From UBA5070 sp039798065 (GTDB taxonomy: Bacteria; Fibrobacterota; Fibrobacteria; UBA5070), in contig JBDKGS010000254.1 of assembly GCA_039798065.1 (NCBI GenBank), positions 1 to 6,416 of the forward strand: a stretch of DNA of 6,416 bases, read 5' to 3'. Position numbers and translations under genes: made by a program. The notes under the pieces were generated by a model. The model had not been told where the DNA came from. It saw only the letters and a list, made by a program, of their open reading frames with translations, and searched no databases. Shown piece after piece: positions 1 through 6,416 of the stretch; within the stretch, counting starts at the first letter, position 1; every line of letters starts with the position of its first letter.

Positions 1-2
1 CC

Positions 3-1379
3 GTCCAGGTGACCGGGCACGAAGGCGCCACCTTCGAGCACATGGACAAGATCATGCGTCGTTTGACGGATTCCGCCATGTCCCGCATTCCGGAACGCAA
101 CACGGTCATCTCCAACACGTCGCCTGGTTTTGCCGGAAACGTGAATGCCGGCCAGCTGCGGGTGTTCCTGAAACCCGCCGGCGAGCGAACCCGCACCCAG
201 GACGAAATCGCCCAGGACTTCCAGAAGAACGTGTTGTCGCGCATATCGGGGTTTCGCGCCTTCGCGTCGCAGGACCCCACGATCAAGACGGGTTCGCGCG
301 CCTCGCTGCCGGTGCAGATGGTGATCCAAGCCGCCGACCTCGATTCGCTCCGTTTCGCCTTGCCTCGTTTTCTGGCCTTGGCCCGACAGGATCCTGCCTT
401 TTCTAATGTCGACGAAGACCTGAAATTCACGCGCCCCCAGCTTGACATCACCGTCGATCGGGATCGGCTCAAACTGGCGGGCGTGACACCCTTCGACGTG
501 TCGCAATCGCTGCAATTGGCGTTCGGCGAACAGACCTGGGGAACCTTCCTGATGGGTGGCCGACAGTACAACGTGATCGGCGAACTCGACAGCGCTTCGA
601 CCAACTCGCCGTCTGGAATTGACTTGGTGCATCTGCGCAACAACCAGGCGAAGATGGTGTCGCTGGGATCGCTGGTGGACGCCAAGGAAACGTCGGTTCC
701 CCCACAACTGTTCCGGTTCAACCGATGGCCCTCGGCCACCGTGTCGGCCGGACTTTCGGAAGGTTTCACGCAAGGGGACGGCAACGCGGCCATGCAACGG
801 ATCGCCCGCGAAGCCCTGGGACCAAGCTATCGGACGGAATTTGTCGGCACCTCGCGCGACTTTGCCGAATCTTCCAAAAGCACCGGGCAGGTGTTCCTCT
901 TGGCGCTCGTGATCGTGTACTTGATCCTGGCCGCCCAGTTCGAGAGCTTCCGCGATCCGTTCACCATCCTGCTCACGGTGCCATTGGCGCTGGCCGGTGC
1001 GCTTGGCAGTTTGTGGATCACGGGCAACTCGCTGAACCTCTTCAGCCAGATCGGATTGGTGCTGCTGGTGGGTCTGGTGACAAAAAACGGTATCCTGATC
1101 GTGGAGTTCGCAAATCAACGAAGGCGAGCCGGTTTGTCGCCGGTGCTCGCGGTTCTGGAAGCATCCACCTCGCGTTTGCGCCCCATCCTGATGACCACGT
1201 TGTGCACGGTCCTGGGCATCCTTCCCGTGGCGATCGCCATCGGGGCGGCATCGCAGTCGCGAGTTCCTATGGGAATCGCGGTGGTGGGCGGACTGCTGTC
1301 CGCATTGGTGCTCACCCTGTTCGTGGTACCCGCCGTGTACGCCATGATCGCGCCCAGGGAAATGCCGATAGAGGATTAG
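3..1379 (+). CDS. RND (HAE-1/AcrB-type) efflux pump inner-membrane subunit, C-terminal part; 5' end outside window
   Basis: This is the C-terminal 458 residues of a proton-driven RND exporter, which in this family works as a trimer with a periplasmic adaptor and an outer-membrane channel to expel drugs or other amphiphiles. The frame is open to the left edge, so the gene starts upstream; the GTG at 9 is only an internal Val codon. Numbering from that codon, about residues 1-290 are the second periplasmic loop (porter and docking regions, e.g. RPQLDITVDRDRLKLAGVT). Five hydrophobic segments matching TM8-TM12 follow at about 295-312, 318-338, 343-368, 391-414 and 422-450. The TM10 motif VTKNGILIVEFANQ, with Lys at about 359 aligning to the conserved TM10 lysine of AcrB, and the TM11 motif RPILMTT point to the HAE-1 branch rather than heavy-metal pumps. 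The TM4 aspartates lie outside the window. The C-terminal tail is short (REMPIED). Substrate cannot be told. The adaptor gene is probably upstream, but this is inference. Confidence 0.95.
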   Translation, partial: VQVTGHEGATFEHMDKIMRRLTDSAMSRIPERNTVISNTSPGFAGNVNAGQLRVFLKPAGERTRTQDEIAQDFQKNVLSRISGFRAFASQDPTIKTGSRASLPVQMVIQAADLDSLRFALPRFLALARQDPAFSNVDEDLKFTRPQLDITVDRDRLKLAGVTPFDVSQSLQLAFGEQTWGTFLMGGRQYNVIGELDSASTNSPSGIDLVHLRNNQAKMVSLGSLVDAKETSVPPQLFRFNRWPSATVSAGLSEGFTQGDGNAAMQRIAREALGPSYRTEFVGTSRDFAESSKSTGQVFLLALVIVYLILAAQFESFRDPFTILLTVPLALAGALGSLWITGNSLNLFSQIGLVLLVGLVTKNGILIVEFANQRRRAGLSPVLAVLEASTSRLRPILMTTLCTVLGILPVAIAIGAASQSRVPMGIAVVGGLLSALVLTLFVVPAVYAMIAPREMPIED

Positions 1380-1410
1380 GCCTGGATCATCCCCCACCTT
1401 TCGATACCCT

Positions 1411-1432
1411 CCCTTCGCCGATAGGCGATGGG
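1411..1432. repeat. Hairpin 32 bp after the pump stop codon
   Basis: The arms CCC-T-TCGCC and GGCGA-T-GGG enclose the tetraloop GATA. That is a 5-bp stem, one T-T mismatch, then 3 more G-C pairs. The position just after the pump gene suits a 3' mRNA-end structure. No run of T follows on the + strand (the next bases are AACCCTGCC), so it is not a canonical intrinsic terminator. It may instead stabilise the transcript end or belong to the repeat cluster. Confidence 0.5.
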
Positions 1433-1439
1433 AACCCTG

Positions 1440-1501
1440 CCTCCCTGTCACCACTACGGAATCGCAAAGTAGGCGGGTCACCCGAATGGGTGACAAGGAG
1501 G
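1440..1501. repeat. Imperfect 13-bp inverted repeat with 36-bp spacer
   Basis: CCTCCCTGTCACC (1440-1452) is complementary to GGTGACAAGGAGG (1489-1501) at 12 of 13 positions; C1445 opposite A1496 is the mismatch. A shorter CTAC/GTAG pair (1454-1457 with 1469-1472) is nested inside. The right arm shares bases with the small hairpin at 1477-1494, so the two structures cannot form together. Function unknown; it may be part of a dispersed repeat. Confidence 0.55.
1477..1494. repeat. Perfect 7-bp stem with GAAT loop
   Basis: GTCACCC (1477-1483) and GGGTGAC (1488-1494) are exact reverse complements around the loop GAAT. It is a compact, stable hairpin in RNA or single-stranded DNA. It is not followed by a T-run and is therefore not an obvious terminator. 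A 7-7 dyad with a 4-bp centre could equally be a binding site for a dimeric regulator, but nothing else supports that. Confidence 0.5.
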
Positions 1502-1586
1502 GGGACAGTCAGTAGGCGCCATGCATCCTGAATTAGGCGAGTCGCAGCCATTTCCGGAACGATCGCCGCGCCAGGGATCCGGAGGG

Positions 1587-1599
1587 CCGCCGCAGGCGG
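1587..1599. repeat. Small GC hairpin next to the long palindrome
   Basis: CCGCC (1587-1591) pairs with GGCGG (1595-1599) around GCA. It sits directly against, and shares G1599 with, the 59-bp palindrome that follows. In GC-rich DNA such a short dyad can occur by chance. Its adjacency to the larger palindrome is the only reason to note it. Confidence 0.3.
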
Positions 1600-1657
1600 G
1601 TGCCGTGAACCGTAGGGGCGATTCATGAATCGCCCGAACAACGGTAGGCACGGCACC
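1599..1657. repeat. 59-bp nested palindrome with a perfect 20-bp palindromic core (REP/MITE-like)
   Basis: The core GGGCGATTCATGAATCGCCC (1616-1635) is a perfect palindrome with no spacer. Outside it ACCGT (1609-1613) pairs with ACGGT (1641-1645). Beyond that GGTGCCGTG (1599-1607) pairs with CACGGCACC (1649-1657). The unpaired bases are A1608 against AGG (1646-1648), and AG (1614-1615) against GAACA (1636-1640). In all, 24 base pairs are arranged as three stacked stems, able to form a long hairpin or cruciform. No flanking target-site duplication and no transposase is visible. Best read as a dispersed palindromic repeat; a protein-binding dyad is the alternative. Confidence 0.75.
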
Positions 1658-1685
1658 GACCAGAGGGTAGCCCGTAGGAGCCCGG

Positions 1686-1702
1686 CCCCGTCTTTGGCGG
1701 GG
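1686..1702. repeat. GC hairpin with TTT loop
   Basis: CCCCGTC (1686-1692) pairs with GGCGGGG (1696-1702) around TTT, including one T-G wobble in RNA. A pyrimidine-rich stretch (CTCTTCTTCTGCCCTTCT) begins about 10 bases downstream, but it is too distant and too interrupted by C for a standard rho-independent terminator. The preceding CCGTAGGAGC resembles the CCGTAGGGGC in the left part of the long palindrome, suggesting the same repeat family. Confidence 0.4.
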
Positions 1703-1800
1703 AGGCGCCCAACTCTTCTTCTGCCCTTCTAGACCGAGTAAAGTCCGCGCTGCCGGGTTTGAGTACCTTTCCGAGGCACCGACCTAACTCCTGATCTGAC

Positions 1801-1805
1801 AAGGA
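1801..1805 (+). promoter_or_regulatory. Shine-Dalgarno-like AAGGA for smc
   Basis: AAGGA lies only 3 nt before the ATG at 1809, closer than is usual. An in-frame TGA at 1797-1799 with no other start codon after it makes 1809 the first possible start of this frame. The resulting N-terminus MYLSKLRVFGFKSF matches the standard SMC beginning, so the start is secure despite the tight spacing. Confidence 0.6.
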
Positions 1806-1808
1806 CCT

Positions 1809-4800
1809 ATGTACCTCTCCAAGCTGCGCGTCTTCGGCTTCAAGAGCTTCGCCAACAAGATCGAAGTGAACTTCCCGGGCGACGGGATCACTTCGGTGGT
1901 TGGACCCAATGGTTGCGGCAAGTCGAACATCATCGACGCCATCCGTTGGGTGCTGGGCGAACAGCGCGCCAAGGCCCTGCGCGGCCACAAGATGGAAGAC
2001 GTGATCTTCGCGGGAACGTCGGACCGTCCGCCGTTGAACATGGCCGAAGTGACCCTGATCGTGAAGAACGACAAGGGCGTGCTCCCCAGCGAATTTTCCG
2101 AAATCATGATCACCCGCCGCGCCTACCGCGACGGGGCGTCGGAATACCTGATCAACAACCAGCCGTGCCGCCTGCGAGACATCCAGAACCTGTTCTACGA
2201 CACGGGTCTTGGAGCGGCGTCGTATTCTGTCATCGAGCAGGGCCAGGTGATGACCCTGGTCCAGGAAAAGCCCGAAGAACGCCGCGTGCTGTTCGAAGAA
2301 GCCGCCGGTATTTCGCGTTACCGCGCCCAACGCAAGGAAGCGATTCGGCAGTTCGAGAAGACCGACCAGGATTTGGCACGCGTGGCCGAAAACCTGGGTG
2401 CGGTGCGTCGCTCTGTAGCGAGCTTCGAGCGTCAGGCCAAGCAGGTCGAGACGTGGAAGCGCATCAACGGCGAACTGCGCGGATTGGAAATGGCTTGGAT
2501 CCGCGATCGTCGCGCCAAGCTGAAGGAATTGGTGGGAATGTCGGAAGGTCGCATCCGCGACTGGAAGGACGAGTGCGATCGTTTGCGTTCGGAGATGACC
2601 ACCGCCGAAGCCGGTGCCGCCGAACAGCGTCTGGAAGCCGCCCAATTGGAAGCCGAATTGCGCGAACGCGAACGCGAATACGCCGACGCCCGCGCCGAGT
2701 TGCAGGCATTGGATGGCGAGCACCTTCGCGCCCAGGACGGCGTGAAGCACTTGCAGCAGACCGAAGAGCGCATCCGCGACGAACAGAGCCGTCTGGATGA
2801 CGCCGAGGTCCAAGCCCGCGAGATGTCAGAAATTGCCCGACGCGGCATCGAAGACGCCAACTCGAACGGCCAGGAATCGATGCGCAACCTGGAGCGCGGC
2901 CACGAAGAAAAGCGCCTGCGTTCGGAACGCTTGGAATCGTTGCGTGCCGGTGCCAAGGAACAGTCTCAGGCGCGATTGTCCATTCTGGAAGAATTGAACC
3001 ACGCCCAGTCCGAGCTGTTGCGTTCGGAAGCGGAACTGGCCAAGGCCACCACCGAACTGGAACGACTGGAAGCCGAAATCGAACGCGCCGAGCAATCGGT
3101 GGGCGATGTCGAAGCGCGGCTGAATGAATTGCAGAAGAACCGCGATCTGGCCGAAGGTCAGGTCGAGACGTTGGAAGCCGACAAGGAGCGCATCGCCGAA
3201 GAAGGCCAGATGGCCGCTCGCAAGGTGGAAGAAGCGGTCGATCGCGAAAAGCAGGCGGCATCCAAACGTGCCTCGGCCAAGAGCCAGTTGGAGACCATCC
3301 AACGTTTGAACCGCGGTTTGGAAGGCTTGGGTGAAGGTGCCAAGGCTCTTCTGTCCGATAGCCAGAAACCGTCGGGCGTGCGCGGCATCCTTGCTGACCA
3401 CCTCCGTGCAGATCCCGCCATGTTGGAGCGCGTGGAAGAAGTGTTGGGCGATTCGCTCCAGTACGTTCTTTCCGATAGCCGCGACACCGCCGAAGCCGCA
3501 TTGCGCCTGCTCAAGCAGGGTGGCAAGGGCACCGCCGTGCTGGTGCCGGTCGATGCGCTGCAAGCCGCCAAAAATCGTCCGAGCGTTTCCGGAGCCGGAG
3601 TCATCGGTTGGGCGACGGATTTTGTCCAGTGCGACGCATCGTTGCGTCCTGCCGTGGACCTGCTGTTGGGCAATTTGTGTCTGGTGGAAGACGACGCCAC
3701 CGCGTTGCGGCTTTCGCAGGAACACCGCGGCGCCGACGTCTGGTTCGCCGCTCCAGGCCTTCGCGCCCACGGATCGGGCCTGGTGGCCGGTGGCCGCAAG
3801 TCGGGCGAGTCCATGGGCTTGCTCAAGCGCCACCAGATGGCCGAAGACCTGGTCAAGGAACTGGAGACCGCCGAAGCCGAGCTGGAGCGCGCCCAGGAAG
3901 AACGCCAGGAATGGAGCGCCCGCCGCAGCGAACTGCAGGAACGCTGGCGCGAAGTCGACCGGATGCTCACCGATGCGCGCCGTCGCTTCCAGGAAGCCGA
4001 CACCGCCTTTGGCCGTTTGGAAGCCCAATCGGGCGCAGCCAACGACCGCGCCGTGGAATTGCGCAAGCGCCTTGAGGTGGTGACACCTTCTGTCGAGCCG
4101 CTGGAAGCCCGTGTGAACAAGGCCCGCGACCAGGTGGAAACGCTCACCGAAGAGAAGCAGGTTCGCGAAAACGCCGCCCGATCCGCCGAAGAGGCCCGCG
4201 CCGAGGCCGAAACCGAGCTGCAGGAAGCCGAAGACAATATCCGTCAGGCCGAGCGCGAAATCGCGCGCTTGTCGGGCGATGTGCGCCGGTTGGAAGCTCA
4301 GGCCGAAGCGTCGGAAAACCGACTGACGGAAATCGAAGAGCGCCGCGAACGCCTGCTTGTGGAATTCGACCAGCTCGAATCCCAGGTGGCCGAGCGCACA
4401 GAAACTGTCATGCAGCTGGAAGAACAGGCTTCGCGGGCTCGCGAAGGACTGGTTCAAGTGCAGCGTCGCCGCGACCAGGCCCGTGAGGTCTACGACTCCG
4501 CCGTGCTGGCTGTGGAAGAGAAACTGGCGGGCGTGCGCGGTCACACCAAGCGCATCGACGAACTCTCGCAGGCCATCCATGCGGCCGACCTCGCCCGTGC
4601 CGATTCGGCTGGCGAAGACAACCGCTTGCGCCAACGCGCCTTCGAAACTTGGGAAGTGGATCTCGACAACGAAGTCGAGCCCGAGCCTGTGCCCGAAGGC
4701 TACGACTTCGAAGCGGCCCCCAAGGCGATCGATGAATTGCGCGGCAAGCTCAAGAACTTGGGCCCGCTGAATCCGCAGGCGCTGGAAGAATACGAGCAGG

Positions 4801-5372
4801 AGAAGGCCCGCCTGGACGAAGTCCAGAAGCAGTGCGACGACCTGGAGAAGGCCAAGAACAGCCTGGAACGCGCCATCAAACGCCTGGATAAGATGGCCCG
4901 CGAACGTTTCGTGGCCACCTTCGAGCAAGTGCGCGTGAACTTCCAGAACGTGTTCAGCACGCTCTTCGGCGGCGGCGAAGGCAAGCTGGAATTGGATCCG
5001 GACGCCGATCCACTGGAAGCTCGGATCGATATCCACGCCCGTCCCACCGGCAAGAAGATGCAGGCCATCTCGTTGCTTTCGGGTGGCGAGCGCGCCCTCA
5101 CGGCAACGGCGCTGCTCTTCGCGCTGTACCTGATCCGCCCTTCACCCTACTGCATCATGGACGAAGTCGACGCGCCTCTGGACGACGCGAACATCGGGCG
5201 CTTCGTGGACCTGTTGCGCAAGTTCGCGCACCAGACGCAGTTCATCGTGGTGACCCACAACAAGCGCACCATGGGCGCTTCCGACATGCTCTACGGCGTG
5301 ACGCAGGAGATCAAGGGCATCTCGCAGCTGGCCTCGGTGCAGCTGGACGAGGCCGTGAAGCTCGCCGACTAA
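1809..5372 (+). CDS. smc: Chromosome segregation/condensation ATPase SMC
   Basis: A complete 1187-residue SMC, within the usual bacterial length. SMC dimers, with ScpA and ScpB, load onto DNA and extrude loops to compact and separate sister chromosomes; the partner genes are not in this window. The N-terminal half-head carries Walker A GPNGCGKSN (32-40), the Q-loop Gln in SVIEQGQV (about 144) and the family stretch RRVLFEEAAGISRYRAQRKE (157-176). A long Glu/Arg/Ala-rich coiled coil runs from about 175 to 515. The hinge spans about 520-665 and includes GVRGILADHL and the glycine-rich LVAGGRKSG. The returning coiled coil runs to about 1040 and includes LGPLNPQALEEYE (984-996). The C-terminal half-head has the ABC signature LSGGER (1090-1095), Walker B CIMDEVD with Asp1118 and catalytic Glu1119, D-loop APLDD, and switch His1150 in VVTHNK. 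All ATPase residues are intact. The hinge and signature favour SMC over RecN, Rad50 or MukB. Confidence 0.98.
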   Translation: MYLSKLRVFGFKSFANKIEVNFPGDGITSVVGPNGCGKSNIIDAIRWVLGEQRAKALRGHKMEDVIFAGTSDRPPLNMAEVTLIVKNDKGVLPSEFSEIMITRRAYRDGASEYLINNQPCRLRDIQNLFYDTGLGAASYSVIEQGQVMTLVQEKPEERRVLFEEAAGISRYRAQRKEAIRQFEKTDQDLARVAENLGAVRRSVASFERQAKQVETWKRINGELRGLEMAWIRDRRAKLKELVGMSEGRIRDWKDECDRLRSEMTTAEAGAAEQRLEAAQLEAELREREREYADARAELQALDGEHLRAQDGVKHLQQTEERIRDEQSRLDDAEVQAREMSEIARRGIEDANSNGQESMRNLERGHEEKRLRSERLESLRAGAKEQSQARLSILEELNHAQSELLRSEAELAKATTELERLEAEIERAEQSVGDVEARLNELQKNRDLAEGQVETLEADKERIAEEGQMAARKVEEAVDREKQAASKRASAKSQLETIQRLNRGLEGLGEGAKALLSDSQKPSGVRGILADHLRADPAMLERVEEVLGDSLQYVLSDSRDTAEAALRLLKQGGKGTAVLVPVDALQAAKNRPSVSGAGVIGWATDFVQCDASLRPAVDLLLGNLCLVEDDATALRLSQEHRGADVWFAAPGLRAHGSGLVAGGRKSGESMGLLKRHQMAEDLVKELETAEAELERAQEERQEWSARRSELQERWREVDRMLTDARRRFQEADTAFGRLEAQSGAANDRAVELRKRLEVVTPSVEPLEARVNKARDQVETLTEEKQVRENAARSAEEARAEAETELQEAEDNIRQAEREIARLSGDVRRLEAQAEASENRLTEIEERRERLLVEFDQLESQVAERTETVMQLEEQASRAREGLVQVQRRRDQAREVYDSAVLAVEEKLAGVRGHTKRIDELSQAIHAADLARADSAGEDNRLRQRAFETWEVDLDNEVEPEPVPEGYDFEAAPKAIDELRGKLKNLGPLNPQALEEYEQEKARLDEVQKQCDDLEKAKNSLERAIKRLDKMARERFVATFEQVRVNFQNVFSTLFGGGEGKLELDPDADPLEARIDIHARPTGKKMQAISLLSGGERALTATALLFALYLIRPSPYCIMDEVDAPLDDANIGRFVDLLRKFAHQTQFIVVTHNKRTMGASDMLYGVTQEIKGISQLASVQLDEAVKLAD

Positions 5373-5374
5373 GG
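5371..5374 (+). promoter_or_regulatory. AAGG ribosome-binding element overlapping the smc stop
   Basis: AAGG uses the last two bases of the smc TAA and lies 5 nt before the GTG at 5380. Ribosomes finishing smc would be placed on the next start, which supports translational coupling. The match is only four bases long, so the call is modest. Confidence 0.45.
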
Positions 5375-5379
5375 TCGGC

Positions 5380-6416
5380 GTGCGGTTCCTGTTCCCCTTC
5401 GCGGCGCTCTTCCTGGCTGGATCCTTGTGGGCCCAGACGGATTCCGTCGCCCACTCGACATTGTCAAATTCTGTCGTACACGCTCCGGACACATCGCGCA
5501 CGGCCCGGACGATTCCTGTTACGTGGCTCCCGATGGAGGTCCACCGCTTCACCGACGCGGACCTCGACAGTGCGGCGAGCGCGCGGCCCGTCGATGCGAC
5601 CAGCCAGATCAAAACCAAAGCGGACAGCGGGTCCAACCTCAGGTTCGGCGGATCGAAAACGGTGAAAGTGGGTGTTGGGGGCAACGGTGGCGTGGCGCTG
5701 GACCAGACGTTGTTCTTGACCGCCGAAGGGGAGATTTCTCCCGGTGTGAAACTCAGGGCCCGCCTTTCCGACGGCGACCTGCCGTTGTCGGCCCAAGGAT
5801 CGAGCGCCTCCTTGCGGGAAATCGACGAGATGTTCGTAGAGGTCCGCTCCCCCACTTGGAGCGGACGCTTGGGCGACCAGGAATGGCGGCTTCCGGGTGG
5901 CCTGGCTCCAGGTTTCGAACGGCGCACCCGCGGTCTCGAGGCCCGCTGGCATCGCGGAATCGACACCGTCGTGGCGACTTTGGGTGGCGCACAGGCGAAG
6001 TGGAAACGGGTGACGCTGCAAGGAAGTGGTGGACGCCAGGAAGGGTACGTCCTGGCGAATTGGGTGGGCGGCACGCATGGAGTCGTGGTGCCAGGCTCCG
6101 AACGGGTGCGCATCAACGGCCAAGCCATGAAGCGGGGTCCCGACGCGGACTACACGGTGCGCTACGCGGAAGGGCTGCTCGATTTCACGACCCATCGACG
6201 GATTTTGTCTTCGGATGTGATCGAAGCCGAATTCCAATCGGCCGACATGGACTACGAGCGGGCATTCGCCGCCAGCAGGACCACGGGTACCAGCGGGCGA
6301 CTCCAGTGGCAGGCATGGGCGGCGCGCGAATCCGACGACGCCAACCGTCCCCTCGCCTACGTCCCCGATTCTTCGAGTCGCAGGATCCTACGGGAAGCCG
6401 GATCCGATTCCGGATC
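5380..6416 (+). CDS. Exported beta-rich surface/outer-membrane protein, N-terminal 345 residues; 3' end outside window
   Basis: Frame 1 is open from just after a TGA at 5356-5358 to the window end. GTG at 5380 is the only good start: it directly yields a signal peptide, MRFLFPFAALFLAGSLWA, with likely cleavage before Gln19. The next in-frame ATG (5533) would remove that signal. A Ser/Thr/Asp-rich linker (about 20-86) follows. Next comes a block at about 88-170 with alternating hydrophobic residues (GGSKTVKVGVGG, LDQTLFLTAEGEI, RARLSDGDLP, EIDEMFVEV, GRLGDQEW), which looks like beta-strands. A second block at about 235-294 (VVVPGSERVRINGQ, RGPDADYTVRYAEGLLDFT, SSDVIEAEFQSADMDYERAF) resembles a repeat that I recall from large FCB-group surface proteins. 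I cannot name a characterised function. It starts 7 nt after smc and is probably co-transcribed. Codon use looks like its neighbours. The exported nature is better supported than the family assignment. Confidence 0.85.
   Translation, partial: MRFLFPFAALFLAGSLWAQTDSVAHSTLSNSVVHAPDTSRTARTIPVTWLPMEVHRFTDADLDSAASARPVDATSQIKTKADSGSNLRFGGSKTVKVGVGGNGGVALDQTLFLTAEGEISPGVKLRARLSDGDLPLSAQGSSASLREIDEMFVEVRSPTWSGRLGDQEWRLPGGLAPGFERRTRGLEARWHRGIDTVVATLGGAQAKWKRVTLQGSGGRQEGYVLANWVGGTHGVVVPGSERVRINGQAMKRGPDADYTVRYAEGLLDFTTHRRILSSDVIEAEFQSADMDYERAFAASRTTGTSGRLQWQAWAARESDDANRPLAYVPDSSSRRILREAGSDSG

Larger units (their letters stand above)
1380..1808. other. Palindrome-rich intergenic region without a credible gene
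   Basis: This is the 429-bp spacer between the pump stop codon and the smc start. Short frames cross it on both strands, but none has a family-like protein or a good ribosome binding site. It contains several inverted repeats, listed separately. The word GTAGG occurs five times (starting at 1469, 1512, 1612, 1644 and 1674), often next to a palindrome arm. A TTGAGT at 1759-1764 could be a -35 element, but the nearest TAACTC-like match lies about 20 bp downstream and is poor, so I do not call a promoter. The smc promoter is presumably here. Confidence 0.7.

Noticed and set aside
1411..1432. Intrinsic terminator for the pump operon
   Set aside because: The hairpin is real but no T-run follows on the + strand, so terminator function is not supported.
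725..1531. 268-codon + strand frame overlapping the pump gene end
   Set aside because: It is an out-of-frame reading of the RND membrane region with Arg/Gly/His-rich composition, while the pump frame encodes clean TM8-TM12 segments.
1387..1656. Minus-strand 89-codon frame in the pump-smc spacer
   Set aside because: It consists largely of the palindromic repeats read as codons, lacks a recognisable domain, and its proposed start lies inside the long palindrome.
1759..1790. Possible sigma-70-type promoter (TTGAGT ... TAACTC) before smc
   Set aside because: The -10 match is poor and the spacer is about 20 bp, outside the usual 16-18. In a 429-bp spacer such a weak pair is expected by chance.
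2661..2678. Three tandem copies of CGCGAA inside smc
   Set aside because: They encode alternating Arg-Glu in a coiled coil with the gene's preferred codons, so protein composition explains them without a separate DNA element.
2826..5036. Very long antisense open frame (736 codons) opposite smc
   Set aside because: It is the mirror of the smc coiled-coil coding sequence, whose Glu/Ala/Arg/Leu-rich codons (GAA, GCC, CGC, CTG) rarely yield reverse-strand stops. The translation is a low-complexity Phe/Gln/Leu/Gly mix with no family motif, while the + strand frame carries every SMC motif.
5142..6237. Overlapping minus-strand open frames facing the third gene
   Set aside because: They run through the SMC Walker B and switch region or through the signal-peptide gene, are Arg/Pro/Ser-rich, show no family motif, and conflict with the better-supported + strand gene.

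Overview
The window is GC-rich bacterial chromosomal DNA. All three recognisable genes lie on the + strand. They are the C-terminal part of an RND-type efflux pump (left edge to 1379), a complete smc gene for the chromosome condensin ATPase (1809-5372), and the N-terminal part of a secreted, probably outer-membrane or surface-associated, beta-rich protein (5380 to the right edge). The third gene starts with GTG and runs off the window, so a search restricted to ATG starts or closed ORFs would miss it.

Organism: the HAE-1 pump implies a diderm (Gram-negative) cell. The third protein has sequence patterns that I associate with large surface or outer-membrane proteins of the Fibrobacterota / Gemmatimonadota / Chlorobi side of the FCB superphylum. 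A GC-rich Fibrobacterota-like bacterium is my best guess, but this is inference from memory of family patterns and no search was run.

Layout: 3-1379 is the pump, with periplasmic loop and five C-terminal membrane segments. 1380-1808 is a 429-bp intergenic region with no credible gene. It holds a cluster of inverted repeats, including a 59-bp nested imperfect palindrome built on a perfect 20-bp palindrome, and the word GTAGG five times within about 210 bp. It looks like a site of dispersed palindromic (REP-like) repeats. The smc reading frame follows a short Shine-Dalgarno-like AAGGA. The surface-protein gene begins 7 nt after the smc stop, with an AAGG that overlaps that stop, so the two are probably co-transcribed and perhaps translationally coupled.

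Functionally the pump and SMC are ordinary housekeeping or accessory genes with no evident joint pathway. The less ordinary points are the palindrome-rich spacer and the close coupling of a condensin gene to an exported protein. I see no CRISPR array, transposase, tRNA, rRNA or defence system in this window.
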